DNA of 64,000 nt from the NCBI GenBank assembly GCA_016705065.1, contig JADIYY010000003.1, forward strand, positions 124,001 to 188,000, given 5' to 3'. The stretch is from Candidatus Aalborgiella aggregata (GTDB lineage: Bacteria > Pseudomonadota > Gammaproteobacteria > Burkholderiales > Burkholderiaceae_C). How positions within the stretch are numbered: position 1 is the stretch's first letter; every line of letters begins with the position of its first letter. Shown in pieces: positions 25,912 to 34,633 of this stretch. A program made the position numbers and the translations under genes. The notes under the pieces are model-generated. The model was not told the origin of the DNA and ran no database searches. It saw nothing but the letters and a program-made list of their open reading frames with translations.

Positions 25912-28872
25912 TTAGAACTTCCAGCTTGCGCCCATACGCACAATCGTGTCGCCCTTACCAGCGGAGGAAACGCCACCATTGATAGTCACCGCTTCATTCA
26001 ATCGGTGTGTAACACCTATACCAATCGCCGCTTGACCACGGTAACTCGCAACGCCTGCATCTAAACTGGTTTCGCCTTTCGCTAGCGCTGGATTGGACAT
26101 GACCAAAGCCGCAGCGGCGGCTATCCCGCGACGTGACTCTTGCCGTACATCCGAGATTTGGTCGCCCATCACAGCCACTTTGTTTTCCAAAGTAGTCGTG
26201 CGCTGATCTGAGACGGCAAGTCGTGTATCTGTGGAGTTAAGTCGTGATTCAGTCACCGCAATACGCGCTTCTGCAGCGCCTACGCGTGTGTCAGTTGATG
26301 CAATAGCCGTGCCCACCACAAAGAGTTGACTGCCATTAATGGCATCTGTGGAAGTAGAGGTTACTGCACCAGCGGCCACATTCACTACTTGACGTTCACG
26401 TCCGGCATCACCCACGCTAACCACCCCATTCGCCGCTGAACCCACACCCGCATTGTTGCCCACAATCGCACCCATGGTGGTGGTGGTTACTGCCATACCC
26501 GCTTTATCAACAGACAGTCGGCCTAACGCCACATTGTTCGCTATGCTAGCCGTAGCATCCGCACCGATGGCAATCGCGTTATCGGCAGTGGCTCTAGCAT
26601 TTAAACCCATACTGATGGTTTGTGAGGCCGTAATATTTCCACCTGCGTTGCGTCCTATAGCGATATTGTCATTACCGCTGACGGTTTGACCCGCACTGCT
26701 CCCGCTGACCTGGTTAAAGTTACCGGAGACGCTTTGACCCGCACCGATGCCGCTGGCCTGGTTAAAGCTACCTGTGACGTTTTGACCCGCACTGGGTCCG
26801 CTGGCCTGGTTATAGCTACCTGAGACGCCTTGACCCGCACCGATGCCGCTGGCCTGGTTAAAGTCACCTGTGACGCTTTGACCCGCACTGGGTCCGCTGG
26901 CCTGGTTAAAGCTACCTGAGACGTTTTGACCCGCACTGAGCCCGCTGGCCTGGTTAAAGCTACCTGTGACGGTTTGACCCGCACTGATCCCGCTAGCCTG
27001 GTTATAGCTACCTGAGACTCTTTGACCCGCACTGAGCCCGCTGGCCTGGTTAAAGCTACCTGAGACGGTTTGACCCGCACTGCTTCCGCTGGCCTGGTTA
27101 AAGCTACCTGAGACGTTTTGACCCGCACTGAGCCCGCTGGCCTGGTTATAGCTACCTGAGACGCTTTGGCCTGCATTGCGCCCGCTGGCCTGGTTGCCGT
27201 CGCCGCTGACGTTTTGGCCTGCATAGTGCCCGCTGGCTTGGTTGTCGTCGCCGCTGACGTTTTGGCCTGCATAGCGCCCGCTGGCTTGGTTGAGGTTGCC
27301 GGTGACGCTTTGGCCTGCGAAGCCCCCGCTGGCGTTGTTGAAGCTGCCGCTGACGCTTTGACCTGCGAAGGCCCCGCTGGCCTGGTTATCGCTGCCAGTG
27401 ACGCTTTGGCCTGCATTGCGCCCGCTGGCTTGGTTGTCGTCGCCGCTGACGTATTGGCCTGCATTGCGCCCGCTGGCTTGGTTGTAATGGCCGCTGACGC
27501 TTTGGCCTGCAGATGTCCCGCTAGCCTGGTTGTCGAAGCCGCTGACGCGTTGGCCTGCAAAGCTCCCGCTAGCCTGGTTATTGTTGCCGGTGACGCGTTG
27601 GCCTGCGAAGTACCCACTGGCGTTGTTGAAGCTGCCGCTGACGCTTTGGCCTGCATTGCGCCCGATGGCTTGGTTGTTGCTGCCGGTGACGCTTAGGCCT
27701 GCAAAGCTCCCGCTGGCCTGGTTGTCGTCGCCGCTGACGTTTTGGCCTGCATTGCGCCCGCTGGCTTGGTTGTCGAAGCCGGTGACGCTTTGGCCTGCAT
27801 TGCGCCCGCTAGCCTGGTTGTCGTTGCCGCTGACGCGTTGGCCTGCTGCGTACCCGCTGGCGTTGTTGTAGCTGCCGGTGACGCTTTGGCCTGCAATGAC
27901 CCCGCTAGCCTGGTTGTAGCTGCCGCTGACGCTTCGGCCTGCACCCCACCCGCTAGCCTGGTTGTAGTTGCCGCTGATGCTTTGGCCTGCATTGGTTCCG
28001 CTGGCCAGGTTGTCGCTGCCGGTGACGTTTTGACCCGCACTGTTCCCGCTGGCCTGGTTGTTGCTGCCGGTGACGTTACGACCTGCATTGGCACCACTGG
28101 CTTGGTTATAGCTGCCGCTGACGCTTCGGCCTGCTGCATCTCCACTTGCGTAGTTTAGGTCACCGGTGACATTTTGGCCAGCTGCGTCGCCAAATGCGTT
28201 GTTGTTACTGCCGCTGACGGATTGGCCTGCATTGGCTCCAATAGCGTTATTTTGACTACCGGTGACGCTGTTGCCAGCAAAGGTTCCAATAGCAGTGTTA
28301 CCGTTACCGGTGACGAATCGACCGGCCGAGGCACCATTTGCATTGTTTTGATTGCCGCTGACGGTTTGTCCTGCGTTGGTTCCAAATGCGTTGTTTTGAT
28401 TGCCGGTGACGCTTCGGCCTGCAACTTCACCAAAGGCGTTGTTGTTATCGCCAGTGACGCTTCGACCGGCATCGTGTCCAATGGCATTGTTGAAGTTACC
28501 AGAGACGGTGCTGCCAGCAAAGCGCCCAATAGCGATGTTGCGGTCACCAGTGACGGTATTGCCAGCATCTTGTCCAATAGCAGTGTTCCTGTCGCCTGAA
28601 ACGCTTACACCTGCACCAGGCCCTACAGCTATACCTAAGCTAGACCCTGCTGAACCCGCTGGCTGCGCAGCAAACGCATTACCTGCATTATTCGAACCCA
28701 CCGTCACCGCCGCAGCGTAGGGTGTGGCAAGTGTGAGACCTATGGCCAAGGCGACAGGAGCCAGAGCGCAGATATTGCTTTTGCTGGCTTTGCCGCCTGA
28801 GGATGTGGCCTCGCTGACAGCAACAAAAGTGCCCGTGCGGGCATTAAAAATCGATTTGTAAACTCTGTTCAT
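25912..28872 (-). CDS. trimeric autotransporter adhesin 2 (YadA family)
   Basis: A 986-aa secreted adhesin. It begins with an extended signal peptide region (MNRVYKSIFNARTGTFVAVS), typical of type V secretion, then a hydrophobic core (APVALAIGLTLATPYAAA). Residues ~75-745 are about 40 head repeats of 16 residues (AGQSVSGSYNQASGLS type). A neck follows (ERQVVNVAAGAVTSTSTDAI, then NGSQLF) and a coiled-coil stalk (~860-910). The C-terminal YadA anchor starts RRGIAAAAALVMSNPAL and ends RMGASWKF with the terminal Phe. The frame is open throughout, unlike adhesin 1. About 15 N-x-S/T sequons (N-V-S, N-V-T, N-A-S) occur. Confidence 0.93.
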   Translation of the reverse strand: MNRVYKSIFNARTGTFVAVSEATSSGGKASKSNICALAPVALAIGLTLATPYAAAVTVGSNNAGNAFAAQPAGSAGSSLGIAVGPGAGVSVSGDRNTAIGQDAGNTVTGDRNIAIGRFAGSTVSGNFNNAIGHDAGRSVTGDNNNAFGEVAGRSVTGNQNNAFGTNAGQTVSGNQNNANGASAGRFVTGNGNTAIGTFAGNSVTGSQNNAIGANAGQSVSGSNNNAFGDAAGQNVTGDLNYASGDAAGRSVSGSYNQASGANAGRNVTGSNNQASGNSAGQNVTGSDNLASGTNAGQSISGNYNQASGWGAGRSVSGSYNQASGVIAGQSVTGSYNNASGYAAGQRVSGNDNQASGRNAGQSVTGFDNQASGRNAGQNVSGDDNQASGSFAGLSVTGSNNQAIGRNAGQSVSGSFNNASGYFAGQRVTGNNNQASGSFAGQRVSGFDNQASGTSAGQSVSGHYNQASGRNAGQYVSGDDNQASGRNAGQSVTGSDNQASGAFAGQSVSGSFNNASGGFAGQSVTGNLNQASGRYAGQNVSGDDNQASGHYAGQNVSGDGNQASGRNAGQSVSGSYNQASGLSAGQNVSGSFNQASGSSAGQTVSGSFNQASGLSAGQRVSGSYNQASGISAGQTVTGSFNQASGLSAGQNVSGSFNQASGPSAGQSVTGDFNQASGIGAGQGVSGSYNQASGPSAGQNVTGSFNQASGIGAGQSVSGNFNQVSGSSAGQTVSGNDNIAIGRNAGGNITASQTISMGLNARATADNAIAIGADATASIANNVALGRLSVDKAGMAVTTTTMGAIVGNNAGVGSAANGVVSVGDAGRERQVVNVAAGAVTSTSTDAINGSQLFVVGTAIASTDTRVGAAEARIAVTESRLNSTDTRLAVSDQRTTTLENKVAVMGDQISDVRQESRRGIAAAAALVMSNPALAKGETSLDAGVASYRGQAAIGIGVTHRLNEAVTINGGVSSAGKGDTIVRMGASWKF
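26660..28620 (-). repeat. 48-bp tandem repeats coding for adhesin 2 head units
   Basis: About 40 in-frame units of 48 bp encode 16 residues each, on the pattern A-G-x-x-V-S/T-G-x-x-N-x-A-S/I/F-G-x-x. Codon use splits the array. Units from ~26690 to ~27160 carry TTGACCCGCACTG (plus strand), while those from ~27160 to ~28010 carry TTGGCCTGCATTG. This suggests segmental duplication of two sub-arrays. N-proximal units (~28150-28600) are more diverged. Confidence 0.9.
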
Positions 28873-29155
28873 GGTGTGCTTCCTTGCTTGTTTTACACAT
28901 TGAATGAAACTTAAATGTGGTCCACCTGCAATTCATCCTCAAATTTGGCGCATCGAATTAGCCAAAGTGTCCCACTCTTGAATTGCAACAAACTCTTACA
29001 TTTAAATTCATTAGAACCTACGTCAACAATTTTTTCAACTGAAAGTGTGAAGAAAACGATTATTTTTGTAAATATTCTTTGATAGCTCGATTTTTTAATA
29101 CTAAAGATTCTGGTTTACCCTAGTAATCTTTGTTGTTTAAAGACAAAATTGTGAT

Positions 29156-30340
29156 TTATTTAATCCACAAGCGAATCGCATCCCAGGCTTTACCCAATAG
29201 CCCTGCTTGTTGAACAGTATCCAAAGCTATCAAAGGGATGTCCAGCACGTTTTGTTGGTCCAAGCCCACTTTGAGGACACCCACTTGTTGCCCTTTACTG
29301 ATAGGTGCTAGCAAAGGCTCAGGTCGGGATATGCTGGTTTTGATGCGGCTGGCGCTGCCGGTTGGTAAAGCCACCACGATAGCATCAGGCTGACCTAAAC
29401 GCAGGTTGTTGTCAGCGCCCTTCCAAATTTTAGGGGAGACGACCGCTTGACCCGCATCAAACAATTTAACGGCTTCAAAGGCGGTATAACCCCAGTTCAA
29501 TAATTTTTGTGCTTCGTTGGCGCGCTCATTCTCACTGCTCGTACCCAACACTATGGCCAGCATGCGACGGCTGCCAACCGCTGTACCCATGCCAAGCCCT
29601 GTGAAATCGCGCTTGGCGGTGGCTATCAAACAATAGCCCGCAGCATCAGTATGCCCGGTCTTTAAACCATCAACCGTGGGATCGCGAAACAGCAGCAAAT
29701 TGCGATTGCTGTCATTAGCGGTAGGGGTACCTTGGTAACGGTATTTTTTGATGGCGTAAAAGTGCGTGTACTCTGGGAAATCGCGCATCAAGCGCATAGC
29801 CAAAATACTCAGGTCTCGCGCCGTGGTGGTGTGGCCCGCTTGCGTTAATCCCTCAGGGTTTTTGTAGGCGGTGTTTTTCATGCCCAACAACTGCGCTTGC
29901 GCGTTCATCATCTGCACAAACCGCTCTGCGCTGCCACCCACACCTTCAGCCAGCGCCATCACCGCATCGTTACCCGACTGCACAATCATGCCTTTGATCA
30001 GGTCTTCCACTGGCACTTGCATTTTGGGGTCGATGAACATGCGCGAACCTGGCATTTTCCATGCGCGTTCGCTGACGGGCATGGTTTGCTTGAGGTCGAT
30101 TTTTTTTGCCTTGAGCGCATCAAACACCACGTAGGCAGACATCAATTTGGTTAAGGAAGCCGGCTCTATAGGCGCATCGATATTTTTGGATGCCAAGATT
30201 TGATTGGCCGTGACATCAATCAATAAATAGGCATTGGCGGCGACTTCGGGTGCCGCCAAAAGTGGCGTGGTTTGGGCGTTTACAACGGCACCCATGCACA
30301 ACGACAACATGATAACCGTGCGTTTAAAAAAGTGAACCAT
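29156..30340 (-). CDS. dacC: D-alanyl-D-alanine carboxypeptidase (PBP5/6 family)
   Basis: A 394-aa periplasmic serine peptidase that trims the terminal D-Ala of peptidoglycan pentapeptides. The catalytic motifs are SLTK (S-x-x-K), SGN (S-x-N) and KTGHTDAAG (K-T-G). The N-terminal signal peptide ends near VNAQTT, and the C-terminal PBP5-type domain ends in an amphipathic membrane anchor (LLGKAWDAIRLWIK). The ATG at 30340 is preferred over a TTG at 30346. A partial copy of its 3' end lies at 19464-19681. The dacC/dacA choice is by family only. Confidence 0.92.
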   Translation of the reverse strand: MVHFFKRTVIMLSLCMGAVVNAQTTPLLAAPEVAANAYLLIDVTANQILASKNIDAPIEPASLTKLMSAYVVFDALKAKKIDLKQTMPVSERAWKMPGSRMFIDPKMQVPVEDLIKGMIVQSGNDAVMALAEGVGGSAERFVQMMNAQAQLLGMKNTAYKNPEGLTQAGHTTTARDLSILAMRLMRDFPEYTHFYAIKKYRYQGTPTANDSNRNLLLFRDPTVDGLKTGHTDAAGYCLIATAKRDFTGLGMGTAVGSRRMLAIVLGTSSENERANEAQKLLNWGYTAFEAVKLFDAGQAVVSPKIWKGADNNLRLGQPDAIVVALPTGSASRIKTSISRPEPLLAPISKGQQVGVLKVGLDQQNVLDIPLIALDTVQQAGLLGKAWDAIRLWIK

Positions 30341-30370
30341 GAGCAATGAATATAAGAATAGATGAGAACA

Positions 30371-30443
30371 GAATTTGCTATATATTTAATAGCAATACAG
30401 GCAATAAATTAGCCGTCTAGAGGCCGATTTTACATAAATTTTA
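30371..30443 (-). repeat. dispersed ~60-bp repeat, copy 3 (intergenic)
   Basis: A minus-oriented copy lies between the ferredoxin gene and dac. Read on the minus strand it gives GGCCTCTAGACGGCTAATTT, then ATTGCCT and TTGCTATTAAATATATAGC. It would form hairpins in the transcript between the two cistrons. Confidence 0.82.
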
Positions 30444-30475
30444 ATCGATAACGTGGTTACAAAGGGAATTTGGGT

Positions 30476-30835
30476 TTAGCGACCCACAGCATCTGGTAAC
30501 ACCAATCGCTCAACGATTTGCCCATTTTTCAGATGCGAATCAATGATCTCGTCAATATCTTGATTGTCAATGAAGCTGTACCAAACACCTTCCGGGTACA
30601 CCACCGCCACAGGTCCGCCCGCACAGCGATCCAAACAACCTGCCTTGTTGACTCGCACCATGCCTTGCCCAGTTAAACCCTCAGCTTTGATGCGCATTTT
30701 GCAATGATCAAAACCAGCTTGCGCACCATGCGCCGAGCAACTTTCTTCGCCCGCTTTGCGCTCGTTCAGGCAAAAGAAGATGTGGTGTTTGTAATAGGGT
30801 TCGGCTGGTTTGGCTGGTGATTTGACTTGGTTCAT
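30476..30835 (-). CDS. thioredoxin-like [2Fe-2S] ferredoxin
   Basis: A 119-aa protein of the thioredoxin-fold 2Fe-2S ferredoxin family. The likely cluster ligands are Cys in IFFCLNERKAGEESC and in NKAGCLDRCAGGP, in the spacing typical of the family. The conserved C-terminal segment PVAVVYPEGVWYSFID is present. It probably serves as a cytoplasmic electron carrier. It lies 9 bp downstream of the N-glycosyltransferase gene on the same strand, but a functional link is not obvious. Confidence 0.88.
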   Translation of the reverse strand: MNQVKSPAKPAEPYYKHHIFFCLNERKAGEESCSAHGAQAGFDHCKMRIKAEGLTGQGMVRVNKAGCLDRCAGGPVAVVYPEGVWYSFIDNQDIDEIIDSHLKNGQIVERLVLPDAVGR

Positions 30836-30844
30836 GCGGCAATT

Positions 30845-32704
30845 TTACGTGAGTTGCGCAGTGTGATTGGCAATCATGGCATCGACTGCATCCACAAATT
30901 GCGTCGCATCGCCATCAAAAAATACTCTCCAGCGTTCTTCATGTTGCAACTGCTGGCCCAAAGTTTGCCTAAGCCCAGGTGTTTCGATCAAACGACAAAG
31001 CGCTGCTTCATACGCTTGCTCGTCGTTCACGATCGTCCATTCAGGCATGCCCATGCGCCGCCACATACCTGCTTCTATCATTTCATGCACCTGAGGGCCT
31101 TGCATACGTATGCCAGGAATCCCCAACATGGCATAGTCAATGACCGTATTCATGCCGGAATAGGGGAATGTGCTGACACTGATGTGCATTTCGCTCAATG
31201 CATTCACATAATCTTGAAAGCTTTTGGACAAATGGATGGTGGCATCAGGTAGATATGACGCAATGAGCTTTCGATAAGACTGTGCTGACATGCCCTCACC
31301 ATACGTCGCCACAAAAAAATGAAAGTCAATTTGGTGTGTGGAATCTGCATATTTTTTAGCCACGTTTTGGCAAATTTGCAGCAATTTGTAATTCAACTTC
31401 ATGGATGAGGCGCTGCAAACAATGTTCAACACGGCATCATCTGCCCAATGGTTATCACGCCTAGGGTAATGGATGTCGTTAGGCGGGTAAAACGGCATTG
31501 CGCCTGGCTTTACCGCAATCACTTTTTCGGAATAAGTGCTGTGGTCACCCGCAATGTCGCTTTCAATCACAAAATAATCAATCTCAGTAGCAAAACTGCT
31601 TGCGCCATGACCAATGGCTGCAAACTGCAAGGGGGCTAGACGCATGTTGGAATGGTAAATAGCCCAAGGCGACATGCCCAAGGCGGGGTAATACACAGCC
31701 ACAGGTTGGTAGGCTGCTGCAATGTCCATGATTTCTTGCGCACAATACAAATCTCCAGCAGCAGACAATGTTATGAAGTCATCGAAAAAATCATCATCAA
31801 TATGCACATACCCAGGCCAAGCCACACCCACAAGGATGTAATTTTGCTTTAAGGCCAACAAACTTTTGCCCAGCACACGATAGACCGAATGGGTGGTGTT
31901 GAGAAACTCCAAATTTACCAGTATGATTTTTTTAGAACATCCAACAGCATCGAAAGATTTTTGCATGCATGCATTCGCTTGTGCTGTATAGCTATTGTGA
32001 GTTTTTGGCGTATTTTGGAATTTCGCAGAAGCAATTTTTCTTTGTATTTGCTGGTTCAAGTACGCCTTTAAAGCATGTTTGTTTGCTGCAAAACCATAGC
32101 TGCTGTGCATGAAGAAGCCATGTATCTTGTAGGTCGGAAAATTTGGCGCTTCTAATTTCTCAAACAATGACGGTATTTGCGCATAAGCCCATTCGCGGTT
32201 GGCACATGATTGCGCCGTTCCACTGCACCCCCATACCAGTGACATGCACACATTCAAGAACAACTCCGGGTTAGTTTGCAAAATGGGTGCCAGTGTTTCG
32301 GTTTGTGTTGATTCGGTGCTGAACAGCAGACACAGCTTCAGCACATTGGCGCTTGAGACAATGCCATTCGTTTGCTTCAGTATGCTTTCAACGGCTGATT
32401 CCGGTGTTGGTGATTCGGCCAAATAAAACAAGTTTGACAATGTGATTTGCCAAGCCATCAAAGCGTCGTACCCTGGAATGTTGATTTGGACTTCTGGATT
32501 CACAAACAATTCATGCACCGACTGTGCGACGTGCTGAATCAATTCCTCATCCTTCAAATCAACCGATCTGGAAGAGAAAACCGACTGTGACAGCGGTACA
32601 TGTCCATTCTTTTCAATCACGCGCATTAACTCAACAAAGGCGCTGCTCGCCTCTTCATACAAATGATTTTTCAGCGCGACATTCAGCTTTTCAATATCAA
32701 ACAT
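30845..32704 (-). CDS. HMW1C-like cytoplasmic N-glycosyltransferase (GT41, NGT family)
   Basis: A 619-aa protein, almost exactly the length of HMW1C and Actinobacillus NGT (~620). These enzymes transfer glucose from UDP-Glc to Asn in N-x-S/T sequons of adhesins in the cytoplasm. Aligned from memory, matching segments are GFFMHSSYGFAANKHALKAY (helical domain), NMRLAPLQFAAIGHGASS, SSMKLNYKLLQ (with the conserved Lys of the donor phosphate site), and STFPYSGMNTVIDYAMLGIP. No TPRs are present, unlike OGT. The ATG at 32704 is preferred over a TTG at 32710. It follows FkbM by 16 bp. The nearby sequon-rich adhesin 1 is the likely acceptor. Confidence 0.87.
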   Translation of the reverse strand: MFDIEKLNVALKNHLYEEASSAFVELMRVIEKNGHVPLSQSVFSSRSVDLKDEELIQHVAQSVHELFVNPEVQINIPGYDALMAWQITLSNLFYLAESPTPESAVESILKQTNGIVSSANVLKLCLLFSTESTQTETLAPILQTNPELFLNVCMSLVWGCSGTAQSCANREWAYAQIPSLFEKLEAPNFPTYKIHGFFMHSSYGFAANKHALKAYLNQQIQRKIASAKFQNTPKTHNSYTAQANACMQKSFDAVGCSKKIILVNLEFLNTTHSVYRVLGKSLLALKQNYILVGVAWPGYVHIDDDFFDDFITLSAAGDLYCAQEIMDIAAAYQPVAVYYPALGMSPWAIYHSNMRLAPLQFAAIGHGASSFATEIDYFVIESDIAGDHSTYSEKVIAVKPGAMPFYPPNDIHYPRRDNHWADDAVLNIVCSASSMKLNYKLLQICQNVAKKYADSTHQIDFHFFVATYGEGMSAQSYRKLIASYLPDATIHLSKSFQDYVNALSEMHISVSTFPYSGMNTVIDYAMLGIPGIRMQGPQVHEMIEAGMWRRMGMPEWTIVNDEQAYEAALCRLIETPGLRQTLGQQLQHEERWRVFFDGDATQFVDAVDAMIANHTAQLT

Positions 32705-32720
32705 AAACAAGTTTCATACA

Positions 32721-33470
32721 CTAAGCCAAAACGTCAGGTGACAAGATGCGGCGATTAAACAAAAATGCATTTTCACCTTTGTGCACGAAATCAAAGTCGT
32801 GCTGCACCATGGCTTTGAAGAAATGAGTTGAGGAACCAGAAAATGGCAGCATCCAGTCGTGTAGCTCAATGACAATCATTGCAAATTTGGACATCCATGA
32901 GGTATCGCCCTGAAACAACTGACTCTCCGCACCTTCAATGTCTATTTTGAAAATCAATGGTGTCATCTGAGCATATTTTGCGTCGTCCAAGATGGTTTGC
33001 GGTGAAATGCTTTTCACTGTAATTTGCTTCTCTTGGCTTTCGACAGACGCCTGTGTTCGAAACCCCCAATCAGACAAACCAGGGTCAATTAACCTCAAAG
33101 TGCCATCGATATTTGAAATGGCACCATGAAAATTGGTTTTATCGACATAATTGGCTGAGTTGATTTCAAGCAATTGCCAATTGTTTATATCTGGCTCAAT
33201 CGCATACACATAGGCATTGGGATACATATTTTTGAAATACACCACCGATGCACCAATATTGGCACCTGCGTCAATGATTAAGGATTGACGAACAGCAGAC
33301 TGTTCTTGATGGTATTGAAGTAGTTTTTGTCCCTGCACCCATTGAGATATGTCGTAATCTAGACTTTGGAATATTTGATGCACCACACCGTGGTCGCCAG
33401 TTGAGTTTTCTCTGACCTTGAATACCAAGTTTGCGCCATTAATGTGTATATTGATTGGAATAAGATTCAT
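32721..33470 (-). CDS. FkbM family methyltransferase
   Basis: A 249-aa SAM-dependent methyltransferase. The FkbM SAM site is IIDAGANIGASVVYFKNMYP, followed by VYAIEPDINNWQLLEIN and the strand PLIFKIDIEGAESQLFQG. FkbM enzymes often O-methylate sugars or antibiotics, and many lie in glycan loci. The start overlaps the VanZ gene stop as ATGA, and the NGT gene follows 16 bp later, which suggests it may modify the glycan that NGT starts. Confidence 0.9.
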   Translation of the reverse strand: MNLIPINIHINGANLVFKVRENSTGDHGVVHQIFQSLDYDISQWVQGQKLLQYHQEQSAVRQSLIIDAGANIGASVVYFKNMYPNAYVYAIEPDINNWQLLEINSANYVDKTNFHGAISNIDGTLRLIDPGLSDWGFRTQASVESQEKQITVKSISPQTILDDAKYAQMTPLIFKIDIEGAESQLFQGDTSWMSKFAMIVIELHDWMLPFSGSSTHFFKAMVQHDFDFVHKGENAFLFNRRILSPDVLA

Positions 33471-34591
33471 TTGTTTTTAAATCCTTGGTTACTCGATACG
33501 CGCACTATTGCGTAACCCACCGCTACAAATGGCCAAAGCCAACCCAGCCACTGCGCCACGCCATGAAATCGGATAAACCGCCCTTGCTCCCATGTTTGCA
33601 AAGTTTGCGCAAAGTAAGGGTTGGTGGGCGCTAAATTCAAGATGAATAGCAAAAGCAATTGCACCAACAACAGCAAAGCTAAGCACGCACGAACTGGCAA
33701 GATAAGAAATAACACCGCCAAACCAATGGCAAATATAAACCCAACTTGAACAGGCAAACTGATCCATGCCCACGTATGTTCTGGCCCAAAACTAAGTGTT
33801 GCTGATAATGATGACACCATGATTGCCACCGCAAAGCTGGCCAACATGAATGCGAATCGTTTCGATATGTGGCTGATTACCGAGTAGCCCAACAATATTG
33901 GCACTAATGCACCCAGCATCACACACAAAACTTCTGCACCAGGCAACAAGGGCTCAAGCTCAACAGACCGCATGGGTAACCATTCTAAAAACGCCGTGTC
34001 TGCTAACGCTTCCCCCAAATACTCTTCCAACCTCTCCAGTACTTGCCCCAAACCCATAGGCACGGCCGCAGGAAAGACCAATGCCATGGGCCACAAACCC
34101 AGCAGCACCAAAGCACCGTGTGCATCTTTCGTAAACCATTTCGTTTTGAATTGATGCCAATGGTTGATTGCGCCTATTCGCTCCAAACCCCAAGCGCAAA
34201 CCACTCCGATGAAAGCACCCAATACGTTCAAGACAAAGTCCACATTCGACGAAACACGCGCTGGTAAATAGCTTTGAATGCCCTCTAGAACAAATGACAA
34301 CAACAGCGTGAGCAAACTAACCAGCCAAACTGCCTGTTTGGCATAGCCCATGCGCAATGCTGTCAGCGCGCCTAAAAAGCCCAATGGCGCATAGCCCAAC
34401 ATATTGATGACGATGTCAAACCAAGTCCAGTATTTTGGCCAAGGTTGAAAGATGAAGGCCCATGGCACAACCCCTTGATCACGCCATTGCTCGAACGGGT
34501 ACAAACTGGCGTAGATGACCAATGCCAAATAGACCAAAGTGAATGGCCACGCGATGGTTTTGTGCTGGGTTTTTGCGGTGTATGTAGCCAT
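33467..34591 (-). CDS. VanZ family integral membrane protein
   Basis: A 374-aa inner-membrane protein. The N-terminal half is a VanZ domain, with YASLYPFEQWRDQG, then WFDIVINMLGYAPLGFLGAL and ARVSSNVDFVLNVLGAFIG. The C-terminal half adds about six more hydrophobic helices, making it longer than minimal VanZ proteins. Function is unknown outside teicoplanin resistance. It is the first gene of a VanZ-FkbM-NGT set. A signature WLGWLWPFVAVGYAIVR closes the last helix. Confidence 0.82.
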   Translation of the reverse strand: MATYTAKTQHKTIAWPFTLVYLALVIYASLYPFEQWRDQGVVPWAFIFQPWPKYWTWFDIVINMLGYAPLGFLGALTALRMGYAKQAVWLVSLLTLLLSFVLEGIQSYLPARVSSNVDFVLNVLGAFIGVVCAWGLERIGAINHWHQFKTKWFTKDAHGALVLLGLWPMALVFPAAVPMGLGQVLERLEEYLGEALADTAFLEWLPMRSVELEPLLPGAEVLCVMLGALVPILLGYSVISHISKRFAFMLASFAVAIMVSSLSATLSFGPEHTWAWISLPVQVGFIFAIGLAVLFLILPVRACLALLLLVQLLLLFILNLAPTNPYFAQTLQTWEQGRFIRFHGVAQWLGWLWPFVAVGYAIVRVSSNQGFKNK

Positions 34592-34633
34592 TTACCAGCG
34601 GTTCAATGAGCTATTCATGCGGATGACGGTCGC

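Noticed and set aside
26655..28577. Long open frames of 100-330 codons in other frames over adhesin 2
   Set aside because: Same cause: 48-bp repeats without stops. None has a plausible start, ribosome site or domain.
19464..29370. Direct repeats of the dac 3' end as att sites of an integrative element
   Set aside because: No integrase, tRNA target or mobility gene lies between them, and the repeats are ~218 bp and ~10% diverged. Duplication or recombination explains them better.
30476..30835. Ferredoxin as a member of the glycosylation system
   Set aside because: Proximity to NGT is the only argument. The family is widespread and the small gap may be incidental.
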